Shown here piece after piece: positions 15,474-23,521 of a stretch of DNA of 64,000 nucleotides. Origin of the DNA: Rhodocyclaceae bacterium (GTDB lineage Bacteria; Pseudomonadota; Gammaproteobacteria; Burkholderiales; Rhodocyclaceae); contig JACAEF010000050.1 of the NCBI GenBank assembly GCA_013388985.1, forward strand, positions 16,610-80,609, read 5' to 3'. Position numbers and translations under genes: made by a program. Under the pieces are notes generated by a model, which saw only the letters and a program-made list of their open reading frames with translations, was not told the origin of the DNA and ran no database searches. Numbering within the stretch: the stretch's first letter is position 1; every line of letters begins with the position of its first letter.

Positions 15474-17624
15474 ATGACGAGTTCCACGGTGGCACCCAAC
15501 GTGCGGGGCGTGATGGCGCCCGGCCGTCGGCGGGTTTTCAGCATGTGCGGCATGTGCTCGGTGCGCTGCCCGATCGAGGTGACGGTCGAAAACGGCCGCG
15601 TCGTCTGGATCCAGGGCAATGCCGGCGATGCGGCGATGGGCGAGAGCCTGTGCGCGAAGGGCGCCGCGGCCCTGTCGTTCGAATATGACGACGAACGGCC
15701 GCAGACGCCGCTGATCCGCACCGGACCGCGCGGCAGCGGCCATTGGCGGCGCGCCTCGTGGGACGAGGCGCTCGACTACATCGCCGACCGCCTGCGCGAG
15801 ACGATCGAGGAGTTCGGCGGCCGCGGCATCGCGCTGAGCGACCGCGGCGGCCCATTCACCGATCTGACCAGAACCTTCGTCCGGGCGCTCGGCTCGCCGA
15901 ATTATTGCGATCACGATGCCGCCTGCGGCAGCAATGCCCACCATGCGGCGCGCTCGCTCTACGGCTGCGGGCGCACGGCGATCACCTTCGACATCGCCAA
16001 CTGCCGTCACCTCGTGCTCTACGGCCGCAACGTCACCGAATCGTTCAAGGTCGCGGAAGCCAAGGAATTCATGACGGCGCTGGCCAGAGGCATGAAGTGC
16101 ACCTACATCGACCCGCGCGCCAGCATCACTGCCTGCAAGGCGACGCGCTACTGGCAGGTGCGGCCGAACAGCGATTACGCGCTCAACCTTGCACTGATTC
16201 ACGAGGTGCTGAGAACCGGGGTGTATGACCAGGCGTTCGTCGCGCGCTTCGTTTCCGGCATGGACTATTTGCGCGAAGCGGTGAAGGAGGCCACGCCCGA
16301 GTGGCAGGAGATGCATACCGGCATCCCTGCCGACGAGCTGCGCGCCTTCGTCGCCGAGATCGCCAAGGATGCGCCCCGCGTGATCTTCCATCCGGGCTGG
16401 ATGGTGGCGCGTCACCGCCAGTCGTTTTATGTCAGCCGCACGGCGCTGATCCTCAACGCGCTGTTCGGCGCGATCGAGGTCGAGGGCGGCTGCATCCTCG
16501 CCAAGTCGCCGGAAGACGTCTGCGCGAAAGGGCTCAGGAAGCTCGCCGACCGGGTTCCCGCGGTCACGGCGCCGCGTGCCGACGGCGCCGGCACCACACA
16601 CCCGCAGTGGGATCCGGCCAGTGGCATGGTGCATCAGCTCTATCGCGCGATGGCCAGCGGCGAGCCGTATGGCATCGGCGCCTATTTCGTCTATCGCCAC
16701 GATCCGCTCACGGCGCTGCCGGATGCCGAGGCGATCAAGCAGGCCTGGGAAAAACTCAAGCTGCTGGTGGCGATCGACGTGCGCTATTCGGAAACCGCGT
16801 GGCATGCCGACGTGATCCTGCCCGAAGCCACCTATCTCGAGCGCGCCAACATCCTGGCGCAGAACGCCGGCGCGCGCCCCAGTTTCAGCATGCGCGACCA
16901 GGCCATCGCGCCGCGCTTCGACAGCCGGCCGGCGTGGTGGATCTTCCGCGAGATCCTGCGCCGCGTCGGCGATCCCGCGCATGCCGAAGCGCTCGATTTC
17001 GAGACCATCGAGGAGCTCTGGGACTACCAGCTCGAAGGCACCGGCGTCACCGTGGCGCAACTGCGCGAACGGGGCATCGTCAGCCTGGCGCCGTCGGCGG
17101 TGATCACGCCGCGCGACGAGCTCAGCTTCAAGACGCCCTCGGGCAAGATCGAGATCGAAAGCGAAACCCTCGAGAAGGCCGGCATTCCCAGCCTGGCGCC
17201 ATTCAAGGCCCCGGCCGCCGCGACGGGCAACCGGTTTTATCTCCTCTTTGGCCGCGTAGGCGTGCAGGCGCATGGCCAGTGGCTCAACGATCCGCTGCTC
17301 AACGAGGTTGCGCCCGAGCAGGTGCTGTGGATCCATCCGAGCCGCGCCGGGCCGCTCGGCATCGCGGACGGCGACGAGGTCGAGATCGGCGGCGGCGGCC
17401 GCTACCGTGCCTTCATCAAGGCGAGGCTCACCGAGTGGATCCATCCCGACGCGGTGTTCATGCTGCACGGCTACGGGGCGACGGTGCCGCTGGCCACACG
17501 CGCCTGCGGCCTGGGCGTGGCCGACCAGCGCCTGCAGCACGGCAAGCTCTATGACTTCGATCCCGCCGGCGGCGGCAACAACCTGACCGAGACGATCGTC
17601 ACCGTGGTGCGCAAGGGAGCGTAA
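15474..17624 (+). CDS. Soluble molybdopterin oxidoreductase, catalytic subunit (Phs/Psr/Arr-like)
   Basis: 716 residues of the complex iron-sulfur molybdoenzyme family. The N-terminus holds a 4Fe-4S site, CGMCSVRCPIEV, with the fourth Cys in LCAKG. The probable Mo-ligand Cys is in HDAACGSNAHHA; it lacks the Cys/Sec-His pair of formate dehydrogenases. The C-terminal cofactor-binding domain ends with TRACGLGVADQRLQHG. There is no twin-arginine signal and no membrane-anchor gene nearby, so it should be cytoplasmic, unlike typical thiosulfate, polysulfide or arsenate reductases. It is followed 4 bp later by a four-cluster ferredoxin and then a flavoprotein fusion, implying electrons exchanged with NAD(P). 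The substrate is unknown. Confidence 0.9.
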   Translation: MTSSTVAPNVRGVMAPGRRRVFSMCGMCSVRCPIEVTVENGRVVWIQGNAGDAAMGESLCAKGAAALSFEYDDERPQTPLIRTGPRGSGHWRRASWDEALDYIADRLRETIEEFGGRGIALSDRGGPFTDLTRTFVRALGSPNYCDHDAACGSNAHHAARSLYGCGRTAITFDIANCRHLVLYGRNVTESFKVAEAKEFMTALARGMKCTYIDPRASITACKATRYWQVRPNSDYALNLALIHEVLRTGVYDQAFVARFVSGMDYLREAVKEATPEWQEMHTGIPADELRAFVAEIAKDAPRVIFHPGWMVARHRQSFYVSRTALILNALFGAIEVEGGCILAKSPEDVCAKGLRKLADRVPAVTAPRADGAGTTHPQWDPASGMVHQLYRAMASGEPYGIGAYFVYRHDPLTALPDAEAIKQAWEKLKLLVAIDVRYSETAWHADVILPEATYLERANILAQNAGARPSFSMRDQAIAPRFDSRPAWWIFREILRRVGDPAHAEALDFETIEELWDYQLEGTGVTVAQLRERGIVSLAPSAVITPRDELSFKTPSGKIEIESETLEKAGIPSLAPFKAPAAATGNRFYLLFGRVGVQAHGQWLNDPLLNEVAPEQVLWIHPSRAGPLGIADGDEVEIGGGGRYRAFIKARLTEWIHPDAVFMLHGYGATVPLATRACGLGVADQRLQHGKLYDFDPAGGGNNLTETIVTVVRKGA

Positions 17625-17628
17625 TGAC

Positions 17629-18156
17629 ATGAGCAAATATTTCCTGCGTCACGACGAGGCGAACTGCATCGGCTGCCAGGCCTGCGAAATCCACTGCAAG
17701 ACCCACAAGAACCTCGGCCCCGGCGCGCAGCCGTGCAAGATCATCGCCATCGGGCCGGTGGCGGTCGAAGGCCGGCCGCGCATGCGTTTCGTGTTCATGC
17801 CCTGCTTCCATTGCGAGGAAGCCTGGTGCGTCAAGGCCTGCCCGACCGGAGCGATGCAGCGCCGCGAGAAGGATGGCATCGTCTTCGTCCAGGCCAGCCT
17901 GTGCGTCGGCTGCAAGAGCTGCATCGCCGCCTGCCCGTGGGGCACGCCGCAGTGGGATCCGGCCACGCGCAAGGTGGTCAAGTGCGATTACTGCATGGAC
18001 CGCATCGATGCCGGCCTGGAGCCGGCCTGCGTGACCAAGTGCGTCACCGGCTGCCTGTCCTTCGGCGTCACCCACGAGCGGCCCGATCCGCGCCGCGAAC
18101 GCTATGCCCGCCAGCTCGTCGCCGAGCCGATGATCCAGGGCGGCGAGAGAAGATGA
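17629..18156 (+). CDS. Four-cluster 4Fe-4S ferredoxin subunit (PhsB/DmsB/NrfC-like)
   Basis: 175 residues carrying sixteen cysteines in four groups: CIGCQACEIHC (C13, C16, C19, C23), CFHCEEAWCVKACP, CVGCKSCIAACP and CDYCMDRIDAG with CVTKC. This is the electron-wire subunit found with molybdopterin oxidoreductases, passing electrons between the catalytic subunit and a partner. It has no Tat signal, in agreement with a cytoplasmic catalytic subunit. Its stop overlaps the ATG of the flavoprotein fusion (ATGA), so the three subunits are almost certainly co-translated. Confidence 0.93.
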   Translation: MSKYFLRHDEANCIGCQACEIHCKTHKNLGPGAQPCKIIAIGPVAVEGRPRMRFVFMPCFHCEEAWCVKACPTGAMQRREKDGIVFVQASLCVGCKSCIAACPWGTPQWDPATRKVVKCDYCMDRIDAGLEPACVTKCVTGCLSFGVTHERPDPRRERYARQLVAEPMIQGGERR

Positions 18157-21100
18157 GCGAATTCCTGGCGCTGCCCGCCTGGCTGGATGCCGAAGCCGCC
18201 GCGTTGGCGGGTGCCGTCCCACCAGCGCCGACTTTCCCGGCGGCCCTGCCGGGGCTGGCGGCGGCGCAGGGCATGAACCCCCTGCAGCGCCTGCAGCACG
18301 TGCAGGCTGCCGGGCTTACCGAGTGCGGTTTTTCCGGCGAGCCGCTCTATCAGGCTTGGCGCCGCTTCCTGCGCGGCCGCGGTTCCGCCGCCCTGGTGGT
18401 CGATGCCACCGCGCTCGATACCCGCGCGCTCGGCGCCGCCGCGGTGCTCAAGGGCGCGCCGTGGCGTCTGGCCGAGGGGCTGCTGATCGCCGCGGGACTG
18501 CGCGACACTGACCAGGTGATCCTGCGCCTGCCCGCCGAGCTGACCGGCCAGGAAGCCGCCTTTCTGAATGCCGTGGATGCCCTCCGGCGCGGCGGCTTTT
18601 CCGCGGGCCGCCGGCTGCGGGTCGAGGTGCGCCGCAACAGCAAGCCCAGCTGCTGGAGCGACGTCCAGGAAGCCGACGGCGGCCACCTCGTCCATACACC
18701 GGAAACCTGGTGCCGGATCGCGCTCTCGTTCGCCGGCCTGGAGCCCGCCGCGCTCGACGCCTGCCTGCTGACGCTGCGCCGCGGCCTGAAGCAGCGCGGC
18801 CTGATCGAGGTGAAGCACGGCAACCCGCTGCGGCGTCTGATCTACGACTGGGGGGGCGGCGTCGAGGTCGAGGGGCGCGATGCGATCCTCGTCTTCGACA
18901 ACGGCATGGGCGGCTTCCTGCCGCTTTCCGCCGCCGACTTTTCCTGCCGGCCGCTGGCGCTGGCGGATGCCGGCATCGCGCCCGGGCCTGCGAGCCTGAT
19001 GGTGCTGGCCGAAGGCGTGTGTCTGGTCGAGCAGACGCGCCGCGCGCTGTATCGCTACTGGCAGCTCGCCGAGGCCGAGCCGGCGCCGGTGCGTTCGCTC
19101 TTGGCGCGCGTCGCGCGGCTGGTCGCCGAGATCACCGTCGGCCATGGCCGGCCCGCGCATCTGGATGAGCTCGACGAGCTGGCCGTCGAACTGGCGACCC
19201 AGGGGCTGGCCGCCGCCTGGCCCTTGGGCAGCGCGCTGCGCTATTTCCGCGCGCAGTGGGAGGATCACGTCCGCCTGCCCGCGCCTGCGCGGCGGTGTGA
19301 CGAGGGTGTCTGCCTCCAGCGCAATGCCGCGCCCTGCCATGGCGCCTGCCCGGCCAACATCGACATTCCCAGCTTCCTGGCGCACATCGGCCATGACGAT
19401 CCCCGCGCCGCGATCGACGTCATCACGCGCGACAATCCGTTTCCGCTCACCTGCGGGCTGGTCTGCCCGGCGCCGTGCGAATCCGCCTGCGTGCGCAGCG
19501 GCAGTGATGGCGCGGTGTTCATCCGGCCGATGAAGGCCTGGGCGGCCGAGCATTGTCTCGCCGCGGGCGGTTATCCGCGCCCCGAGATCGCGCCGCCGAC
19601 CGGCAAGAAGATCGGCATCGTCGGCGCCGGCCCGGCCGGCCTGACCGCGGCCTATTACCTGCGCATCCTCGGCCATCAGCCCGTGGTGTTCGAAGCGCAG
19701 GCAAAGCCCGGCGGCATGCTGCGCTATGGCATCCCGGCCTACCGGATGCCGCCCGAGCTGCTCGACGAGGAGATCAATCAGATCACGGCGCTCGGTATCC
19801 CGATCCATTGCAATGCCAAGGTCGACAGCCTCGATGCCTTCCGCCGGGAATACGATGCGGTGTTCCTCGGCCTGGGTACGCAGACCTCGCGCTTCGTGCC
19901 GGTCGAGGGCGTGCATCAGCCCTTCGTGCTGGGCGGCATCGATTTCCTGCGCAGCGTGAGGAGCGGCATGGCGGTGCAGGTCGGCCCGCGTGTCATCGTC
20001 GTCGGCGGCGGCAATGTCGCGATCGACGTGGCGCTGACGGCGATCCGCCAGGGCGCCCGGCAGGTCGATATGGTCTGCCTCGAAAAGCGCCGCGAAATGC
20101 CCGCCAGCCACCACGAGATCGAGCAGTGCGTCGCCGAGGGCGTCACGTTGCATCCGGGCTGGGGGCCCGTCGGCATCTTTGCGGAAGGCGAAATGGTGTT
20201 CCAGCGCTGCGAGCGGGTGTTCGAGGAGCTGGACGGGCAAAAGCGCTTCAACCCGAAATTCGACGCCAGCCGCACGATGACGCTCGAAGCCGACCACATC
20301 ATCTTCGCCGTCGGCCAGGGCACCGATCTCGCCAGCATCGAAGGCAGCGGTCTCGAAGTGACGCGCGGCTTCGTCGTCACCGATCCGCGCACGCTGATGA
20401 CCCGGCTGCCGGGCGTGTTTGCCGGCGGCGACGTCGCCCACGGTCCGCGCACCGCGGTCGAGGCGATCCGCTCCGGCAAGATCGCCGCGTATTCGATCGA
20501 TGCCTGGCTCAAGGGCGTGCCGCTCGCCGCGAGCGTCGGCAGGCCGCAGCGGCGCGCCGAGGTCGTGCCGCTCGCCGTCGCGCCGCGCGAGCGCAGTTAC
20601 CGGCCGCGCGCCCGGATGCCGGAAAAGGCGATCGAGGAGCGTCTGGGCACCGGCAACTATGTGAAGATCGAGGAAGGGTTCAGCGACGCGACGGCGCATG
20701 CCGAGGCTGGCCGTTGCCTGCGCTGCGACGTCTGCATCGGCTGCGGCCTGTGCCAGCTCGCCTGCAGCGAGATGGGCGTCGAGGCACTACGCATGGCCGA
20801 TACCCTGGCTGGCCGCCTGGCCTATTTCGACTTCACGCGGCCGGCGGAAAAGTGCATCGGCTGCGGCGCCTGCGCGCAGGTCTGTCCGACCGGTGCGATC
20901 CGCATCGAGGATGGCGACGGCGTGCGGCGCACGGTGATCACCGGCACCGTGGTGCGCGAGCAGCCGCTGCTCGTCTGCGAATCCTGTGGCGCGCCCACCC
21001 AGACGGCCGCCCAGCGCCGCTTCGTGCGGCAGCGCCTGCCCGATCACATGGCCGCCCATCTGGGGCGCGAGCTGTGCCCGGCCTGCGCCCGCCTGCGCGC

Positions 21101-21179
21101 CGACCGGCCGTTTGGGGTGGCGGCGGGCCGCGCAGCAGAAATTTTCACAAGCTCTCAGCCGCCGCGACCGATGCGATAG
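18153..21179 (+). CDS. Fusion: degenerate NuoF-like domain + GltD-like flavoprotein + ferredoxin domains
   Basis: 1008 residues. Residues about 60-375 follow the NuoF order: LAEGLLIAAGL, TPETWCRIAL (for NVETL), GNPLRRLIYDWGGG, and a C-terminal helical part FRAQWEDHV, but the glycine-rich FMN/NADH loop is reduced to RGRGSAA and the ESCGxCxPCR cluster motif is absent. Residues 382-450 are the GltD N-terminal Fe-S region; FAD fold GIVGAGPAGLTA near 484; second nucleotide fold VVGGGNVAID near 612; FAGGDVA near 756. Two 4Fe-4S motifs (CDVCIGCGLCQLAC, CIGCGACAQVCP) near 854 and 899, then CxxC pairs near 940 and 973. Probably links NAD(P)H to the molybdoenzyme. Repeat-derived residues occur at 20-28 and at the C-terminus. 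Confidence 0.88.
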   Translation: MSEFLALPAWLDAEAAALAGAVPPAPTFPAALPGLAAAQGMNPLQRLQHVQAAGLTECGFSGEPLYQAWRRFLRGRGSAALVVDATALDTRALGAAAVLKGAPWRLAEGLLIAAGLRDTDQVILRLPAELTGQEAAFLNAVDALRRGGFSAGRRLRVEVRRNSKPSCWSDVQEADGGHLVHTPETWCRIALSFAGLEPAALDACLLTLRRGLKQRGLIEVKHGNPLRRLIYDWGGGVEVEGRDAILVFDNGMGGFLPLSAADFSCRPLALADAGIAPGPASLMVLAEGVCLVEQTRRALYRYWQLAEAEPAPVRSLLARVARLVAEITVGHGRPAHLDELDELAVELATQGLAAAWPLGSALRYFRAQWEDHVRLPAPARRCDEGVCLQRNAAPCHGACPANIDIPSFLAHIGHDDPRAAIDVITRDNPFPLTCGLVCPAPCESACVRSGSDGAVFIRPMKAWAAEHCLAAGGYPRPEIAPPTGKKIGIVGAGPAGLTAAYYLRILGHQPVVFEAQAKPGGMLRYGIPAYRMPPELLDEEINQITALGIPIHCNAKVDSLDAFRREYDAVFLGLGTQTSRFVPVEGVHQPFVLGGIDFLRSVRSGMAVQVGPRVIVVGGGNVAIDVALTAIRQGARQVDMVCLEKRREMPASHHEIEQCVAEGVTLHPGWGPVGIFAEGEMVFQRCERVFEELDGQKRFNPKFDASRTMTLEADHIIFAVGQGTDLASIEGSGLEVTRGFVVTDPRTLMTRLPGVFAGGDVAHGPRTAVEAIRSGKIAAYSIDAWLKGVPLAASVGRPQRRAEVVPLAVAPRERSYRPRARMPEKAIEERLGTGNYVKIEEGFSDATAHAEAGRCLRCDVCIGCGLCQLACSEMGVEALRMADTLAGRLAYFDFTRPAEKCIGCGACAQVCPTGAIRIEDGDGVRRTVITGTVVREQPLLVCESCGAPTQTAAQRRFVRQRLPDHMAAHLGRELCPACARLRADRPFGVAAGRAAEIFTSSQPPRPMR
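18211..18235 (-). repeat. Dispersed 25-bp repeat, short form (in frame in flavoprotein fusion)
   Basis: Encodes residues 20-28 of the fusion, read [17 protein letters not shown] at the left end and CAGCGCCGACTTT at the right are exact. It lies in a low-conservation N-terminal linker. Confidence 0.85.
21125..21154. repeat. Half copy of the 144-bp inverted-repeat element
   Basis: GGGCCGCGCAGCAG followed by AAATTTTCACAAGCTC matches the right end of the element at 33035-33178 with few changes. As at 33178, it ends exactly where the minus-strand gene's stop codon begins (metW TCA at 21155). It also encodes the last residues of the flavoprotein fusion ([10 protein letters not shown]). Confidence 0.6.
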
Positions 21180-21751
21180 ACGGCGAGGCTACCGAGGAAG
21201 TTGTGTTCTTCGGTCACCAGCGCGCCTTTGTCGTCGAGCACCTGGCGATCGCGGATGGCGATGCCCATGTCCGAACACAGGCTCTCGAAATCGAGCATCG
21301 TGAAGAAGCGCACGTTCGGCGTGTCGTACCACTGGTAGGGCAGGTCCTCGGAGACCGGCATGCGGCCATTGAGGATCGCGATGCGGTTTTTCCAGTAGGC
21401 GAAGTTCGGGAACGAAACCACCGCCTCGCGGCCGACGCGCAGCATTTCGGCGAGGATCTGCTGGGTATGGCGCATCGTCTGCAGGGTGCGCGAGAGCACG
21501 ACATGGTCGAAGGCATCGTCCTCGAAGCCGGCCAGCCCCGCTTCGAGGTCGCTCTGGATCACATTCACGCCGTTTTCGATCGCGGCGAGCACATGGCCGG
21601 GATCGCGCTCGATGCCCCAGCCGCGTAAGCCCCGCCCGGCGAGCAGCAGCAGCAGCTCGCCCGCGCCGCAGCCCAGATCGAGCACGCTCTCGCCCGGCTT
21701 CATCCAGCCGGCGATGACGGCGAAGTCAGGGCGTTTCAGCGCGTGGCTCAT
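21155..21751 (-). CDS. metW: Methionine biosynthesis protein MetW
   Basis: 198 residues, a SAM-dependent methyltransferase fold. Motif I is [13 protein letters not shown]; the family-specific segments [32 protein letters not shown] and [15 protein letters not shown] are all present. MetW is encoded next to metX in many Proteobacteria and is needed for, or stimulates, homoserine acyl transfer. It overlaps metX by 4 bp (ATGA type), forming a metX-metW operon. Its 3' end overlaps the convergent flavoprotein fusion gene by 25 bp, in a stretch derived from a repeated element. Confidence 0.96.
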   Translation of the reverse strand: MSHALKRPDFAVIAGWMKPGESVLDLGCGAGELLLLLAGRGLRGWGIERDPGHVLAAIENGVNVIQSDLEAGLAGFEDDAFDHVVLSRTLQTMRHTQQILAEMLRVGREAVVSFPNFAYWKNRIAILNGRMPVSEDLPYQWYDTPNVRFFTMLDFESLCSDMGIAIRDRQVLDDKGALVTEEHNFLGSLAVYRIGRGG

Positions 21752-22875
21752 GTCTGGACGTTGCCCATGTAGGCGGCGACGACGGCGTGGTAATAGCGGT
21801 CGTCCATCAGGAAGGAATCGTGGCCGTGCTGGCTGGCGATCTCGGCGTAACTGACCGCCTGCTTGTTCTTCACCAGCGCATTGACGATCTCGCGGCTTCT
21901 CGCCGGAGAAAAGCGCCAGTCGGTGGAAAAGGAGACGACGAGAAAGCCTGCCCGCGCGCGGGCGAGCGCGGCGGCGAGATCGTCGCCGAACGGCGCGGCC
22001 GGATCGAAATAATCCAGCGCCCGGGTCATCAGGAGATAGGTATTGGCGTCGAAGACGCCGGCGAACTTGTCGCCCTGGTAGTGCAGGTAGGATTCGACCT
22101 CGAATTCGACGTCGAAGCCGTAGCTGCCGGCGCCGGCACGGCGCTTGCGGCCGAATTTCTCGGCCATCTGGTCGTCCGACAGATAGGTGATGTGGCCGAG
22201 CATGCGCGCCAGCCGTAAGCCCCGCTGCGGCCGCGTGCCGTAACGGTAGAAATGCCCGCCGTGGAATTCCGGATCGGTGATGATCGCCTGGCGGGCGACG
22301 TCGTTGAAGGCGATGTTTTCGGCGGTGAGTTTCGGCGCGGCGGCGATCACCAGCGCATGGCGCACCCGTTCGGGCTCATCGATCGTCCATTGCAGCGCCT
22401 GCATGCCGCCCAAGGAACCGCCGACCACGGCGGCCCATTGCTCGATGCCGAGATGATCGGCGAGCCGGGCCTGGGCCTTGATCCAGTCCGGCACGGTGAC
22501 GACGGGGAAATCCGCCCCCCAGGGCTCGCCGGTGGCCGGGTTGAGCGAGGCTGGCCCGGTCGAGCCGTGACAGCCGCCGAGGTTGTTGACGCCGACGACG
22601 AAAAAACGGTTCGTGTCGATCGGCTTGCCGGGGCCGATCATGTTGTCCCACCAGCCGACGTTCCTCGGATTGTCGGCATACCAGCCGGCGACGTGATGGT
22701 GGCCGGAGAGCGCGTGGCAGATCAGGATCGCGTTCGAGCGCGCCGCGTTGAGCGTGCCGTAGGTTTCATACGCCAGTTCCCACTGCGGCAGCACCTTGCC
22801 GGCGGCGAAGACGAACGGCTCGTCGAAGGCGACGCGCCGCGCCTCGACCGGGCCAAGCCGTCCGCGCTCGGTCAT
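21748..22875 (-). CDS. metX: Homoserine O-acyltransferase MetX
   Basis: 375 residues, an alpha/beta-hydrolase-fold enzyme that transfers an acetyl or succinyl group to homoserine, the first committed step of methionine synthesis. The nucleophile elbow is [10 protein letters not shown], preceded by [11 protein letters not shown], with the catalytic Asp in FSTDWRFSP and His in HGHDSFL. In Proteobacteria this family can use succinyl-CoA rather than acetyl-CoA; the sequence alone does not decide here. First gene of the metX-metW operon. metH at 42453 completes the pathway. Confidence 0.97.
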   Translation of the reverse strand: MTERGRLGPVEARRVAFDEPFVFAAGKVLPQWELAYETYGTLNAARSNAILICHALSGHHHVAGWYADNPRNVGWWDNMIGPGKPIDTNRFFVVGVNNLGGCHGSTGPASLNPATGEPWGADFPVVTVPDWIKAQARLADHLGIEQWAAVVGGSLGGMQALQWTIDEPERVRHALVIAAAPKLTAENIAFNDVARQAIITDPEFHGGHFYRYGTRPQRGLRLARMLGHITYLSDDQMAEKFGRKRRAGAGSYGFDVEFEVESYLHYQGDKFAGVFDANTYLLMTRALDYFDPAAPFGDDLAAALARARAGFLVVSFSTDWRFSPARSREIVNALVKNKQAVSYAEIASQHGHDSFLMDDRYYHAVVAAYMGNVQT

Positions 22876-22884
22876 GGCCGGAAA

Positions 22885-23451
22885 TTACGGCTGGATGCGG
22901 CGCGCGCCGTTGTAGCGGCGGCTCCAGTAACGGTCGGTCATGTCCTCGATGCGCACGCGCGCGCCGGAGCGGGGCGCATGGACGAACAGGTTGTCGCCCA
23001 GATAGATGCCGACGTGCGAGAAGGCGCGCCGCATCGTGTTGAAAAAGACCAGGTCGCCGGGCTTGAGCTCGGACTTCTCGACGCGCTCGCCTTCCTGGGC
23101 GATCGCCTTGGCGTTGTGCGGCAGCACCAGCCCGAGCGTTTCGTTATAGACGTAGCGCACGAAGCCCGAGCAGTCGAAGCCGGTCTCCGGCGAACTGCCG
23201 CCGCGCTTGTAGCGCAGGCCGATGAAATCGAGCGCGCGCTCGATCGTGCCCTCGACGCTGCTGACCGCGCGCGACATCAGGGAAGGGGAAGGCGCAGCGA
23301 GGGGCGACGCAGCCATTGCCGCCGCTTCCGTCGCAGGCGAGGCCAAGGGCGTCGCGGGCAGCGGGGGAAGCTGTGCGGGCGTCTCGTCGGCATGCGCCGG
23401 CATCGCGAGGCAGGCCGAAATGACCAGGATGGCAGACAGGGTCTTTCGCAT
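22885..23451 (-). CDS. NlpC/P60 (C40) family peptidoglycan endopeptidase
   Basis: 188 residues from ATG 23451, which gives a proper signal peptide (MRKTLSAILVISACLAMPAHA). A Pro/Ala-rich linker leads to a C40 domain with catalytic Cys94 in FDCSGFVRY, His146 in FSHVGIYLGD and a third polar residue in FVHAPRSG. Expected to cut peptide stems in periplasmic peptidoglycan. An upstream in-frame ATG (23514) would run through a dispersed repeat and abolish the signal peptide, so I reject it. It is a single gene, 9 bp before metX, and may be co-transcribed with it. Confidence 0.93.
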   Translation of the reverse strand: MRKTLSAILVISACLAMPAHADETPAQLPPLPATPLASPATEAAAMAASPLAAPSPSLMSRAVSSVEGTIERALDFIGLRYKRGGSSPETGFDCSGFVRYVYNETLGLVLPHNAKAIAQEGERVEKSELKPGDLVFFNTMRRAFSHVGIYLGDNLFVHAPRSGARVRIEDMTDRYWSRRYNGARRIQP

Positions 23452-23482
23452 AAGGGGCGAACTGTAGCAGAAAAATCGCGTA

Positions 23483-23507
23483 AAAGTCGGCGCTGGCGAC
23501 ACGGCAG
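23483..23507 (+). repeat. Dispersed 25-bp repeat, short form (between ptsI and the C40 peptidase)
   Basis: AAAGTCGGCGCTGG followed by CGACACGGCAG, in the short gap between the end of ptsI and the peptidase start. It occupies most of that gap. Confidence 0.75.
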
Positions 23508-23521
23508 GAGCCATGAATGAC

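Noticed and set aside
15474..15560. Tat signal on the molybdoenzyme (GRRRVF)
   Set aside because: There is no following hydrophobic stretch; the Fe-S cysteines begin at once, so no export signal.
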